From Ferrimonas aestuarii (lineage in GTDB: Bacteria > Pseudomonadota > Gammaproteobacteria > Enterobacterales > Shewanellaceae): a stretch of 64,000 bases of DNA. Below are positions 19,806 to 28,650 of this stretch, piece by piece; the stretch's first letter is position 1, and each line of letters begins with the position of its first letter. Location of the stretch: contig NZ_SWCJ01000005.1 of the NCBI RefSeq assembly GCF_005116665.1, forward strand, positions 1-64,000, written 5' to 3'. The notes beneath the pieces were generated by a model. That model ran no database searches. It saw nothing but the letters and a program-made list of their open reading frames with translations, and was not told where the DNA came from. The position numbers were made by a program, and so were the translations under genes.

Positions 19806-20183
19806 TTAAAAGGTAAGCACGGTTGAGAACCCTATTTGGGTTTGGTGCTTCTGTTGTGGATTGGTGTAATTCAGATCAACGGTGACTTTCATTGGCCCCC
19901 ATTGAATGCCACTGCCGATCTTGGCGTTGATGCCGCTTCGCACTGGGGCGGTGAGTGATGGGCCCTGTCGTACCGCCTCCCCAAGTTCGGTTTCTGTAAT
20001 CCAAAACCCCGATTGCCACTGGCCTTTTAGGTAGGCTTTTGGGGTGGGATTGTAGTTAGGGTCTTGCCAAGTAAGTGGTGGTGGCTCAGGGATGGCGCTA
20101 AGGGCGTCATTCGCTTGGGCGTTGGTGATGTTTAATAAAACCAGACTTAAGCTGCCTGCGATGATGAGCACCTGCTTGAGCAT
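19806..20183 (-). CDS. Small secreted protein of unknown function
   Basis: I do not recognise this 125-residue protein. It begins with a signal peptide (hydrophobic core IIAGSLSLVLLNI, cleavage likely near AQA-ND). The mature part starts with a proline-rich stretch (IPEPPPLTW...DPNYNPTPK). The C terminus has alternating residues and ends in an aromatic (IGFSTVLTF), as outer-membrane strands often do, but it is too short for a full barrel. It converges on acpS and lies 75 bases downstream of the yfjD-like gene. Confidence 0.65.
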   Translation of the reverse strand: MLKQVLIIAGSLSLVLLNITNAQANDALSAIPEPPPLTWQDPNYNPTPKAYLKGQWQSGFWITETELGEAVRQGPSLTAPVRSGINAKIGSGIQWGPMKVTVDLNYTNPQQKHQTQIGFSTVLTF

Positions 20184-20257
20184 TCTTCTCTCCCTGAAAA
20201 AGCCAGCCTTTCGGCTTAGCTTTTAACAATAGTTCAAGATGACTGATTTAGCGGGTG

Positions 20258-21526
20258 CTATTTTGCTACGGGCTCCACCTTGACCGTGGTTACCATGCTC
20301 TCGTTGGCATCCAGTACTTCAATCTTGTACTGGCCGATGGTGACGGTGGTGTGGGTTTCAGGGATCTCTTCTAAGGTCTCGAGTACCAGACCGTTCAAGG
20401 TCTTTGGACCATCGGTAGGGAACTGCCAGTTCATTTCGCGGTTCATATCTCGAATGTTGATGCTGGCGTCCACCTCAAAGCTACCATCTTCCTGACGGTT
20501 GATCTCATCACTGACCGCTGGCTGCAGTCCGGTGGTAAAATCCCCCACGATCTCTTCCAGGATGTCCTCTAGGGACACTAAGCCTTGGATGTCACCATAC
20601 TCATCCACTACCAGTCCTAAGCGCTCTTTGGCGCGCTGGAACTTCAGTAGCTGAACATTGAGGGGCGTACCCTCAGGAACGTAGTAGATCTCTCGAACTT
20701 CCCGCAGCACCATGGCTTTGTCGGTAATGCCCCCTTCACGGGTCATCAATCGCAACAGATCGCTCATGTGCAGAAAGCCCACTACATCGTCAATGTTGTC
20801 TCGGTACAGCAATACTTTACTGTGGGGACTGTGGGTGAGCTGTTTCATCATCGCCTTGAAGTCATCGTTGATGTCGATGGCGTACAGGTCGTGACGGGGT
20901 ACCATGATGTCTTCAACGGTGACCTTCTCCAGATCCAGAATCGACACCAACATCTCTCGGTGACGACGGGGGATCATGGCGCTGGCTTCGTTAAGCACCG
21001 AGCGCAGCTCATCCGCGGACAGGTCGTCGTCGCCGCTGGTACTTGGGGCGACGCCAACCAGCTTCAATAAGTTGTTACTGACCAGGTTAACCAGCCACAC
21101 AAAGGGGTAGAACAACGTCATTAGTGGTTTTAGTACGACGCTGTTAGGAAATGCCAGTTTCTCTGGGTAGAGGGCGGCTAGGGTCTTTGGGGTTACCTCT
21201 GCAAAGATCAAGATCACCAAGGTTAAGCCCCCGGTGGAGATCGCTAATCCCCAGTCGCCGAATAGTCGCAGGCCAAGAACGGTGGCGATGGCTGAGGCGA
21301 AGATATTAACTAGGTTGTTGCCGATCAGAATCAGCCCGATAAGGCGGTCTGGGCGCTCAAGCAGCTCGTTGGCGCGTTTGGCACCGCGATGTCCCTGCTG
21401 GCTCAGATGGCGCAGGCGATAGCGGTTGAGTGACATCATCGCCGTTTCGGTGCTTGAGAAAAACGCCGACAGTGCAATCAGCAGACCTAAGGCGATGAGT
21501 AGGCCTGCAGTGGATATGTCGTCCAA
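20258..21526 (-). CDS. yfjD: CNNM/CBS-domain membrane protein (YfjD-like)
   Basis: An inner-membrane protein of the CorC/HlyC (UPF0053) family, linked to Mg2+ and Co2+ handling. It has an N-terminal DUF21 membrane domain with about four segments (residues 1-150, including AFFSSTETAMMSLN), two CBS domains (about 200-320, EDIMVPRHDL...LVVDEYGDIQGLVSLEDILEEIVGD) and a C-terminal transporter-associated domain. Length 422 is usual. Gene order yfjD-ypjD with divergent ffh is conserved in E. coli. Confidence 0.92.
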   Translation of the reverse strand: MDDISTAGLLIALGLLIALSAFFSSTETAMMSLNRYRLRHLSQQGHRGAKRANELLERPDRLIGLILIGNNLVNIFASAIATVLGLRLFGDWGLAISTGGLTLVILIFAEVTPKTLAALYPEKLAFPNSVVLKPLMTLFYPFVWLVNLVSNNLLKLVGVAPSTSGDDDLSADELRSVLNEASAMIPRRHREMLVSILDLEKVTVEDIMVPRHDLYAIDINDDFKAMMKQLTHSPHSKVLLYRDNIDDVVGFLHMSDLLRLMTREGGITDKAMVLREVREIYYVPEGTPLNVQLLKFQRAKERLGLVVDEYGDIQGLVSLEDILEEIVGDFTTGLQPAVSDEINRQEDGSFEVDASINIRDMNREMNWQFPTDGPKTLNGLVLETLEEIPETHTTVTIGQYKIEVLDANESMVTTVKVEPVAK

Positions 21527-21574
21527 AAGGGGAAATCCTTTACCTTGTATGAGTCCCTAGAATTAGGAAATGTG

Positions 21575-21602
21575 CGCGCCCTGTCAAGAGAGGCAGGGCG
21601 CG
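21575..21602 (-). other. Hairpin between ypjD and the yfjD-like gene
   Basis: CGCGCCCTG (21575-21583) pairs perfectly with 21594-21602 over a 10-base loop. The minus-strand T-tract is poor, so it may be a weak terminator or an mRNA-stabilising structure. Confidence 0.4.
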
Positions 21603-21611
21603 ACCGGCGAT

Positions 21612-22397
21612 TTAAGCGATAAACAGCTCACGAACCAAGCGGTTACCGAAGTAAGCCAGGGTCAATAAAATTACGCCAGCGGTGGAGTAGATGATGGCAC
21701 TGCGGATTCTCATGCCCTTGGTCTTGTGTTGCCATAGCATGGCTCCATACACCAACCAAGCGGCGCAGGTGAAGATCACCTTATGGGCTTGGCCGCTGCC
21801 GAAGAACCCTTCTAAGAAGATAAAGCCGGTAACCAAGGCGAAGGTCAACATGGCAAAGCCAATCATAATGAAGTGGTACAGTTGTTTTTCCACGGTCATC
21901 AGTGGTGGCAGAGTGGATTCCAGCATCAACTTGCGATCTTTGAGGCGGCGGTTGATGGCTGCCAACTGGAAGGCATACAGGGAGCCAATCAGAAAGACTG
22001 AGTACGCCAGCAGCGAGGAGCCAACATGGACAAACAGAGCTGGGTTGGTGAAGACGTAGCCTTCGTTTTGCGGCAACAGCACCATCCCCGCTGCGCCAAA
22101 GATGCCGCACAGATAGACGGAAGGCACCACCACAATCACCTTAATGCGAGTCAGCATCAGGGTAATGGCGATAGTGAGCATTAACATCACCAGAGAGGCA
22201 GTATTGACCAAGCTGTAATGTTGACCACTGCCATCGATAACCAAAGGCACTAGGGCGGCAGCGTGTGCCAGCACACCAACGCCACCGGCGATGGTTGCCA
22301 TTTTGCGATTGGGCCCATTTGCGTCCAGTAGCTTGCTCGCCACCAGATAAAAGGCGACGCCGTACCCCAGGATCGCAATAATCGCCAATAACTCCAT
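21612..22397 (-). CDS. ypjD: YpjD, CcsA/CcmC-like inner-membrane protein
   Basis: A 261-residue membrane protein with about eight hydrophobic segments, belonging to the cytochrome c assembly (CcsA/ResC-like) family. FVHVGSSLLAYSVFLIGSLYAFQL and the later HKVIFTCAAWLVYGAMLWQHKTKGMR carry histidines and the tryptophan-rich type of segment seen in haem handlers. Its exact role is not known. It is divergent from ffh, as in E. coli. Confidence 0.9.
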   Translation of the reverse strand: MELLAIIAILGYGVAFYLVASKLLDANGPNRKMATIAGGVGVLAHAAALVPLVIDGSGQHYSLVNTASLVMLMLTIAITLMLTRIKVIVVVPSVYLCGIFGAAGMVLLPQNEGYVFTNPALFVHVGSSLLAYSVFLIGSLYAFQLAAINRRLKDRKLMLESTLPPLMTVEKQLYHFIMIGFAMLTFALVTGFIFLEGFFGSGQAHKVIFTCAAWLVYGAMLWQHKTKGMRIRSAIIYSTAGVILLTLAYFGNRLVRELFIA

Positions 22398-22586
22398 AAA
22401 GCCTATGCCCTCAATAACGTACTTCTATATAAATAAGAAAGAAATTGCCTATTTGAACCCAGCTTATCACGCCCATTTGGCTTTGGGCAGCGGTGTAATT
22501 CTCATTTTCACCCCCAAGCGAATTTTTGGGATCTATCTAGCCAAAAACGGCTTTTAGGCTGGACATTGTTCAAAGGGGGGCTTGGT

Positions 22587-22616
22587 TTGTGTTTGTCCAC
22601 AGCTGGCCGCTATAAT
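22587..22616 (+). promoter_or_regulatory. Sigma-70 promoter of ffh
   Basis: TTGTGT (22587-22592) and an exact TATAAT (22611-22616) are separated by 18 bases. This supports the ffh start at 22651 rather than an earlier in-frame codon. Confidence 0.65.
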
Positions 22617-22650
22617 GCGGGGATTTCCTAAACAACGAAAAGCGCAGGCG

Positions 22651-24018
22651 ATGTTTCAGAATTTATCCGAACGCTTAGGCCAAACCCTGAAGAACATCAG
22701 TGGTCGTGGCCGTCTTACCGAAGACAACATTAAAGATACCCTGCGCGAAGTGCGCATGGCACTGCTGGAAGCCGACGTGGCTTTGCCGGTGGTTCGTGAT
22801 TTCGTCGCCAAGGTGCGCGAACGTGCGGTAGGGACCGAAGTTTCTAAGAGCCTGTCTCCTGGGCAGGCCTTCATTAAGATTGTTCAGTCCGAGCTGGAAG
22901 TGGCCATGGGCCAGTCCAACGAAGCGCTGAATCTGGCCAGCCAGCCACCAGCTATTGTGATGATGGCGGGCCTGCAGGGTGCCGGTAAAACCACCAGTGT
23001 GGGTAAACTGGCCAAACTGCTGAAAGAGCGTGAAAAGAAATCCGTACTGGTGGTCAGTGCCGACGTTTATCGTCCGGCGGCGATCAAGCAGCTGGAAACC
23101 CTGGCTACCGACATCGGAGTGGAGTTCTTCCCATCGGATGTGAATCAAAAGCCTGTAGACATTGCCAATGCGGCGGTGGATCACGCCCGTAAGAAGTTCA
23201 TCGACGTGGTGATCGTCGATACCGCCGGTCGTCTGCACGTCGACTCCGACATGATGGACGAGATTAAAGCCCTGCATGCGGCGATTAATCCGGTGGAAAC
23301 TCTGTTTACTGTCGACTCCATGACCGGTCAGGATGCTGCCAATACTGCTAAGGCGTTCGATGAAGCGCTGCCGCTGACCGGTGTGATTCTGACGAAGGTG
23401 GATGGTGATGCCCGTGGTGGTGCGGCACTGTCTATCCGTCACATTACCGGCAAGCCGATTAAGTTCTTGGGTGTGGGTGAGAAGACCGACGCTCTGGAAC
23501 CGTTCCACCCTGAACGTGTTGCTTCCCGAATCTTGGGCATGGGTGACGTACTGTCTCTGATTGAAGAGGTGGAGCGTAAGGTCGATAAGAGCCAAGCGGA
23601 AAAGCTGGCTAAGAAGATCAAAAAAGGCGAAGGCTTTGATCTGACCGATTTCCGTGAGCAGCTGCAGCAGATGCACAACATGGGCGGCATGATGGGCATG
23701 TTGGAAAAACTGCCTGGTGTCGGCCAACTGCCCGCAGAAGCGTTAGCTCAAGTTCAGGACGACAAGATGACCAAGCGCATGGAGGCGATCATCAACTCCA
23801 TGACGCCGAAGGAGCGCGCTCGTCCAGACATCATCAAGGGTTCCCGTAAACGCCGCATCGCGGCCGGTTCCGGTACCCAGCTGCAAGACGTAAACCGCCT
23901 GCTGAAGCAGTTTACTCAGATGCAAAAAATGATGAAGAAGATGAAGGGCGGCGGCCTGAAGAAGATGATGCGTGGTATGGGCGGCATGCTGCCTCCTGGC
24001 ATGAAGATGCCGCGCTAA
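22651..24018 (+). CDS. ffh: Signal recognition particle protein Ffh
   Basis: Ffh binds 4.5S RNA and hydrophobic signal sequences and delivers ribosomes to FtsY at the membrane. The N domain is followed by the GTPase domain: GLQGAGKTT (G1), DTAGRLHVD (G3), TKVDGDARGG (G4). A methionine-rich M domain with LLKQFTQMQKMMKKMKGGG closes it. ATG 22651 gives MFQNLSERLGQTL, the usual start, and 455 residues. A 23-codon upstream extension exists but would begin inside the promoter. Confidence 0.97.
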   Translation: MFQNLSERLGQTLKNISGRGRLTEDNIKDTLREVRMALLEADVALPVVRDFVAKVRERAVGTEVSKSLSPGQAFIKIVQSELEVAMGQSNEALNLASQPPAIVMMAGLQGAGKTTSVGKLAKLLKEREKKSVLVVSADVYRPAAIKQLETLATDIGVEFFPSDVNQKPVDIANAAVDHARKKFIDVVIVDTAGRLHVDSDMMDEIKALHAAINPVETLFTVDSMTGQDAANTAKAFDEALPLTGVILTKVDGDARGGAALSIRHITGKPIKFLGVGEKTDALEPFHPERVASRILGMGDVLSLIEEVERKVDKSQAEKLAKKIKKGEGFDLTDFREQLQQMHNMGGMMGMLEKLPGVGQLPAEALAQVQDDKMTKRMEAIINSMTPKERARPDIIKGSRKRRIAAGSGTQLQDVNRLLKQFTQMQKMMKKMKGGGLKKMMRGMGGMLPPGMKMPR

Positions 24019-24071
24019 TTTAGTTTCGAATCTACCCACAAGCACCTACACTCCAGTGTGGTGCCTATAAA

Positions 24072-24119
24072 CCCGCCGAAATGGTTGCATTGAGCAAGTA
24101 TTCAGGTAAAATCGGCGGG
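24072..24119 (+). promoter_or_regulatory. rpsP promoter inside an inverted repeat
   Basis: TTGCAT (24085-24090) and TAAAAT (24107-24112), 16 bases apart, form a good sigma-70 promoter. They are enclosed by CCCGCCGA (24072-24079) and its exact complement at 24112-24119. In the ffh transcript this could fold into a long-loop terminator followed by CTTTCT. Confidence 0.55.
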
Positions 24120-24128
24120 CTTTCTACC

Positions 24129-24150
24129 TTGGGGCCCTTTGCGGCCCCAA
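24129..24150 (+). other. Leader hairpin before rpsP
   Basis: A perfect 8-bp GC-rich stem TTGGGGCC/GGCCCCAA (24129-24136 with 24143-24150) lies in the 5' untranslated region of the rpsP operon, followed by TTCTATT. It may attenuate or protect the transcript. Confidence 0.5.
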
Positions 24151-24186
24151 TTCTATTGCTATAAACACCATTAGAGGAATTACCTT

Positions 24187-24438
24187 ATGGTAACCATTCG
24201 TTTATCTCGTGGCGGCGCTAAAAAGCGTCCGTTTTATCAAGTGGTTGTAACCGACAGCCGTATGAAGCGCGACGGTCGTTTCATCGAGAAGATCGGTTTC
24301 TTCAACCCAATCGCTCAAGGCCAAGCTGAAAAGCTGCGTCTGGACCTAGACCGTGTTGACCACTGGGTTTCCCAGGGGGCATCTCTGTCTGACCGTGTAG
24401 CGACTCTGGTTAAGGACGCCCGCAAAGCTGCGGCTTAA
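24187..24438 (+). CDS. rpsP: 30S ribosomal protein S16
   Basis: A primary binding protein of the 30S subunit. [40 protein letters not shown] is characteristic over its parts. Length 83 matches E. coli S16. It heads the conserved rpsP-rimM-trmD-rplS operon. AGGAATTACCTT before the ATG provides the ribosome-binding site. Confidence 0.97.
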   Translation: MVTIRLSRGGAKKRPFYQVVVTDSRMKRDGRFIEKIGFFNPIAQGQAEKLRLDLDRVDHWVSQGASLSDRVATLVKDARKAAA

Positions 24439-24461
24439 TGGGTGTTGGTTAAGGTAAGTTG

Positions 24462-24989
24462 ATGAGTCAGCAAGAACTAATGTTGGTGGGCCGTCTGGGT
24501 GCGCCTCATGGGATTCGGGGCTGGTTGAAGGTCAACCCCTTTACCGAAGATAGAGAAGGTATCTTTGAGTACACACCTTGGTTGGTAACCTGCGGTGGTG
24601 AACAAAAAGAGATGAAAGTGCTGGATTGGCGTCGTCAAAACAACGGCCTGATTGTGCGCTTAGAAGGGATTGACGACCGCAACGCGGCCGCACTGTACAC
24701 CAACGGTGAAATCTCCATCTCTGCTGACCAGCTGAAAGAGCTGCCGGAAGACGAGTTCTACTGGCGTGATCTGATTGGCTGTAATGTCGTGAACCTGCAG
24801 GGGTACAACATGGGAACCGTTTCCGGAATTCTGGAAACTGGCGCCAATGACGTACTGGAGATCAAGGCGAACGCAAAAGACGCCTTTGGCAAACGGGAAC
24901 GTATGGTCCCCTTTGTCCCGGAACAGTTCATCATTGAGGTGAAGCTGTCCGAAAAACAAATTATCGTTGACTGGGACCCTAACTTTTAA
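24462..24989 (+). CDS. rimM: 16S rRNA processing protein RimM
   Basis: RimM binds S19 and helps mature the 30S head. The N-terminal barrel begins [17 protein letters not shown], and the PRC-barrel C domain contains [10 protein letters not shown] and [12 protein letters not shown] 24462 (MSQQELML) is preferred, with AAGGT upstream. Length is about 175. Its stop overlaps the trmD ATG by one base. Confidence 0.96.
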   Translation: MSQQELMLVGRLGAPHGIRGWLKVNPFTEDREGIFEYTPWLVTCGGEQKEMKVLDWRRQNNGLIVRLEGIDDRNAAALYTNGEISISADQLKELPEDEFYWRDLIGCNVVNLQGYNMGTVSGILETGANDVLEIKANAKDAFGKRERMVPFVPEQFIIEVKLSEKQIIVDWDPNF

Positions 24990-25756
24990 TGGCTCACGAC
25001 AACTCAATGTGGCTCGGGGTAGTAACCCTGTTTCCAGAGATGTTTCGTGCTATTACTGAGCATGGTGTGACTGGTCGTGCTGTGAAGAACGGCTTGCTTG
25101 GAGTGCAAACGTGGAATCCCCGTGATTTCACCCATGATAAGCATCGTACCGTGGATGACCGCCCTTACGGTGGTGGCCCGGGGATGTTGATGATGGTGCA
25201 GCCCCTGCGTGATGCCATTCGCGCTGCGAAAGCGGAAGCGGGTGACGATGCTAAGGTAATTTACCTGTCCCCTCAGGGACGTCCTTTAACTCAATCTGGG
25301 GTAGAGGAGCTGGCACAAAATAAGCGCATGGTGCTGGTGTGCGGTCGATACGAAGGTGTTGATGAGCGCATCATCCAATCGGAAGTTGATGAGGAGTGGT
25401 CCGTTGGTGACTACGTTCTCAGTGGCGGTGAGCTGCCAGCGATGAACTTGATTGACGCAGTATCTCGGTTAGTTCCGGGAGTACTGGGGAAGCAAGCGTC
25501 GGCAGAGCAGGATTCATTTTCGGATGGCCTGCTGGATTGTCCTCACTACACCCGTCCAGAAGTTCTGGAAGGTCAAACTGTCCCGCAAGTGTTATTGAGC
25601 GGCAATCATGAATCAATTCGGCGTTGGCGCCTGCAGCAGTCCCTAGGACGCACATGGCAGCGACGACCCGAGTTACTTGACAACCTAGCTCTGACTGACG
25701 AGCAAGCTCAACTGCTTGCCGAGTTCGTCGCCCAAACGGGACAAGATGAGCGTTAG
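24989..25756 (+). CDS. trmD: tRNA (guanine-37-N1)-methyltransferase TrmD
   Basis: TrmD methylates G37 next to the anticodon and prevents +1 frameshifting. It has the SPOUT trefoil-knot motifs [20 protein letters not shown] and [24 protein letters not shown] near the N terminus is invariant. Length 255 equals E. coli TrmD. It is coupled to rimM by a one-base overlap. Confidence 0.98.
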   Translation: MAHDNSMWLGVVTLFPEMFRAITEHGVTGRAVKNGLLGVQTWNPRDFTHDKHRTVDDRPYGGGPGMLMMVQPLRDAIRAAKAEAGDDAKVIYLSPQGRPLTQSGVEELAQNKRMVLVCGRYEGVDERIIQSEVDEEWSVGDYVLSGGELPAMNLIDAVSRLVPGVLGKQASAEQDSFSDGLLDCPHYTRPEVLEGQTVPQVLLSGNHESIRRWRLQQSLGRTWQRRPELLDNLALTDEQAQLLAEFVAQTGQDER

Positions 25757-25788
25757 AGTTTTCAGTTTATTCTAGGAAGAGAGAAATT

Positions 25789-26136
25789 ATGAGCAACATC
25801 ATTAAGCAGCTTGAACAAGAGCAAATGAAGCAGGACGTACCTGCTTTCGTAGCCGGTGACACTGTAACCGTACAGGTTCGCGTAACCGAAGGTAACAAGA
25901 CCCGTCTGCAGGCATTCCAAGGCGTTGTTATCGCTAAGCGTAACCGCGGTCTGCACTCTGCGTTCACAGTTCGCAAAATCTCTAATGGTGAAGGCGTAGA
26001 GCGTACTTTCCAGACTCACTCTCCGCTGGTAGAAAGCATCAAGGTAGAGCGTCGTGGTCGCGTTCGTCGTGCCAAACTGTACTACTTGCGTACACGTACT
26101 GGTAAGGCGGCTCGTATCCGCGAGCGTCTGGGCTAA
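25789..26136 (+). CDS. rplS: 50S ribosomal protein L19
   Basis: A 50S protein at the subunit interface. The conserved segments [22 protein letters not shown] and [18 protein letters not shown] identify it. Length 115 matches E. coli. It is the last gene of the operon, and a textbook terminator follows. Confidence 0.98.
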   Translation: MSNIIKQLEQEQMKQDVPAFVAGDTVTVQVRVTEGNKTRLQAFQGVVIAKRNRGLHSAFTVRKISNGEGVERTFQTHSPLVESIKVERRGRVRRAKLYYLRTRTGKAARIRERLG

Positions 26137-26158
26137 GAATTACCTTAGTTCATACCGG

Positions 26159-26185
26159 AAAAGCCCGCCTTTGGCGGGCTTTTTT
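26159..26185 (+). terminator. Intrinsic terminator of the rpsP operon
   Basis: AGCCCGCC-TTT-GGCGGGCT (26162-26169 with 26173-26180), with flanking A and T runs, is followed by TTTTT. Confidence 0.92.
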
Positions 26186-26301
26186 GTGTCTTTTTGGCCG
26201 CTTTATAACAACTTTGGCGTAAAAGCGGCGTTTTGTTATTGCATCTTAATTGTATACAAGGCACATTGAATTCAGGCCGGACGCACCGGTTGGGTTCATA
26301 C

Positions 26302-26329
26302 CCTATCAGAGACGCGTAAAACTGATAGG
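26302..26329 (+). promoter_or_regulatory. Inverted repeat in the aroF leader
   Basis: CCTATCAG (26302-26309) and CTGATAGG (26322-26329) are exact complements 12 bases apart, ending 20 bases before the aroF start. It could be an operator or an RNA hairpin. It does not match the E. coli TyrR box. Confidence 0.4.
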
Positions 26330-26349
26330 CACTACTTGGAGATGCAGTA

Positions 26350-27426
26350 ATGCAAAAGGACAGTATTAATAACATTCACATTCAATCCGAACAGGTCCTG
26401 ACTACCCCAGCGCAATTGAAAGCTCAGTTGCCACTCTCCGAGCATGCCTATCGATATATTAACGGCGCCCGCGCCGAGGTCGCCGATATCATTCACAAGC
26501 GCAATAATCGTCTGCTGGTGATCAGCGGCCCTTGCTCTATTCATGATATCGATGCGGCCAAAGAGTACGCGTTAAAGTTAAAAGGCCTGCAGGAGCAGGT
26601 GAAGGATCAGATGCTGATCTTAATGCGAGTGTACTTTGAGAAGCCACGTACTACCGTGGGCTGGAAGGGGCTGATTAACGATCCTGGCATGGACAACTCC
26701 TTCGATGTGGAAGGCGGTCTGCGCATGGCTCGTGAGCTACTGATCTGGTTGGCTGAGCAAGAGATCCCTGTGGCGACTGAAGCGCTGGATCCCATTAGCC
26801 CTCAGTACTTGGGCGAGCTGTTCAGTTGGTCCGCCATTGGCGCTCGTACTACCGAATCTCAGACTCACCGGGAGATGGCCTCAGGGTTGTCGATGCCGGT
26901 GGGCTTTAAAAATGGCACCGATGGCAAGCTGGATGTGGCGATGAACGCTTTGCAATCTGCGGCCAGCGGTCACCGTTTTATGGGCATTAACCAAGCGGGG
27001 CAGGTGGCACTGCTGCAGACCCAAGGTAACCCAGACGGCCACGTGATTTTACGTGGTGGCAAGCAGCCAAACTACGACTCTGTGAACGTGGAGATGTGTA
27101 CTCGCCAGCTGCATGAGGCTGGCCTCACCTCCCGTTTGATTGTGGATTGCAGCCACGGTAATTCCTCTAAGGATCACCGTCGCCAGCCTCTGGTGGCGCG
27201 TAATGTGTTTAACCAGATTGTTGAGGGTAACACCTCCATCATCGGCATCATGCTTGAGAGCCATCTGAACGAGGGCAACCAGTCCTCCAATCTGGCTAAA
27301 GAAGAGATGGCCTACGGTGTCTCCATTACCGATGCCTGTATCGACTGGAACGCCACCGCAGAGCTGCTTGAGTCTGGGGCTCAGCAGCTGGCTGACATCC
27401 TGCCTGTGCGCTTTGGAGGTCAGTGA
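26350..27426 (+). CDS. aroF: DAHP synthase, tyrosine-type (AroF)
   Basis: This enzyme condenses PEP and erythrose 4-phosphate into DAHP, the first step of aromatic amino acid synthesis. It is a class I AroFGH enzyme: GPCSIHD, the [10 protein letters not shown] segment, [12 protein letters not shown], and the metal-binding Cys and His in SGPCS and [10 protein letters not shown]. Length is 358. Pairing with tyrA suggests the tyrosine-sensitive isozyme, as in the E. coli aroF-tyrA operon. The stop overlaps the tyrA start by one base. Confidence 0.95.
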   Translation: MQKDSINNIHIQSEQVLTTPAQLKAQLPLSEHAYRYINGARAEVADIIHKRNNRLLVISGPCSIHDIDAAKEYALKLKGLQEQVKDQMLILMRVYFEKPRTTVGWKGLINDPGMDNSFDVEGGLRMARELLIWLAEQEIPVATEALDPISPQYLGELFSWSAIGARTTESQTHREMASGLSMPVGFKNGTDGKLDVAMNALQSAASGHRFMGINQAGQVALLQTQGNPDGHVILRGGKQPNYDSVNVEMCTRQLHEAGLTSRLIVDCSHGNSSKDHRRQPLVARNVFNQIVEGNTSIIGIMLESHLNEGNQSSNLAKEEMAYGVSITDACIDWNATAELLESGAQQLADILPVRFGGQ

Positions 27427-28568
27427 TGAGTGAACCATCCAGTGTCGAACTCGATCGCATTCGCGACCGCATCGACGAGGTTGATCAGGAGCTACTGACG
27501 CTGCTGCGCCGCCGCCTGAATCTGGTTGGCGAAGTGGGGGCCATTAAGCATAAGCAAGGGTTGCCAATCTACGCGCCAGCGCGAGAAGCGGCGATGCTGA
27601 TGAAGCGCCGCAGTGAGGCGCAGGCCATGGGCGTGCCACCTCAACTGATTGAAGATCTGCTACGGCGGATGATGCGCGAGTCCTACGCCAGCGAAAATGA
27701 CGTCGGATTTAAGTGCATCAATCCGGATGTGGGTCCGGTGGTGATTGTGGGTGGTAACGGCAAATTGGGCTCGCTGTTTAGCCAACTGTTCCGCCTGTCT
27801 GGCTACGAAGTGCGCATTCTGGATAAAAACGATTGGGATCGTGCCGATGAACTGCTCAGTGATGCTGGTGTGGTGGTGGTCACGGTGCCCATCAATCACA
27901 CCGCCGAAGTCATTGAGCAACTGCCGAGATTGCCAAAAGAGTGTGTGCTGCTGGATCTAACCAGTATCAAACAAGCGCCACTTGCTGCGATGCTGGCTAA
28001 CCACGCCGGCCCCGTTGTGGGACTGCACCCGATGTTTGGCCCAGACGTCAGCTCGCTGGCCAAGCAGGTGGTGGTGGTCTGTCACGGCCGCTTTGAAGAG
28101 AAGTATCAGTGGCTTTTGGAACAGATTCGTATCTGGGGCGCGAGGTTGCATGAGGCTTCTGCTGCCGAGCACGACCAAGCGATGCAACTGGTTCAGGCGA
28201 TGCGCCACTTTACCGCTTTTGTTTACGGTAGCCATCTGCGCCGCGAGCGGGCGGACCTGGATCAGCTGTTGCAGTTCAGCTCGCCAATCTATCGATTGGA
28301 GTTGGCGATGGTGGGCCGACTGTTTGCGCAAGATGCTAAGCTGTACGGTGACATCATCTTCAGTCAGCCGGACACCTTAGCTCGAGCTCGCCACTATATG
28401 GACCGTTATCAGGAAGCGCTATCGCTGCTGGAAGCGGGGGATCAGGAGGGCTTTGAAGCCCTGTTTGATGACATCGCCGATTGGTTTGGTGACTTCGCCA
28501 CACAGTTTCGCAACGAGAGCGGCAACATGTTGCTAAGCGCCAACGACAACCGCAGCGAGACCGGTTAA
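27426..28568 (+). CDS. tyrA: Chorismate mutase / prephenate dehydrogenase TyrA
   Basis: A bifunctional enzyme that turns chorismate into prephenate and then 4-hydroxyphenylpyruvate, leading to tyrosine. The AroQ-type mutase domain (about 1-90) contains [22 protein letters not shown]. The NAD-binding dehydrogenase domain starts at [18 protein letters not shown] and contains [12 protein letters not shown] 27426 overlaps the aroF stop (TGATG); about 380 residues. A terminator follows. Confidence 0.97.
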   Translation: MSEPSSVELDRIRDRIDEVDQELLTLLRRRLNLVGEVGAIKHKQGLPIYAPAREAAMLMKRRSEAQAMGVPPQLIEDLLRRMMRESYASENDVGFKCINPDVGPVVIVGGNGKLGSLFSQLFRLSGYEVRILDKNDWDRADELLSDAGVVVVTVPINHTAEVIEQLPRLPKECVLLDLTSIKQAPLAAMLANHAGPVVGLHPMFGPDVSSLAKQVVVVCHGRFEEKYQWLLEQIRIWGARLHEASAAEHDQAMQLVQAMRHFTAFVYGSHLRRERADLDQLLQFSSPIYRLELAMVGRLFAQDAKLYGDIIFSQPDTLARARHYMDRYQEALSLLEAGDQEGFEALFDDIADWFGDFATQFRNESGNMLLSANDNRSETG

Positions 28569-28591
28569 TCCCAATAACCAGTTGAAATAAT

Positions 28592-28616
28592 AAGGGAGCC
28601 AATTGGCTCCCTTTTT
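28592..28616 (+). terminator. Intrinsic terminator of aroF-tyrA
   Basis: A 22-base perfect palindrome centred on AATT (28592-28613) is followed by further T residues. It may also serve the minus-strand chemoreceptor gene. Confidence 0.85.
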
Positions 28617-28650
28617 GATCTAGTTGCTTTAACTTTTGAGGTTCCCGCCC

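Noticed and set aside
22675..23727. A 350-codon open frame on the minus strand
   Set aside because: It lies wholly opposite ffh, is His- and Gln-rich with no recognisable domain, and is explained by ffh codon bias.
26250..26259. Palindrome TTGTATACAA upstream of aroF, considered as an operator or -10
   Set aside because: Ten bases, no suitable -35 at the right spacing and no match to TyrR or TrpR sites; may be chance.
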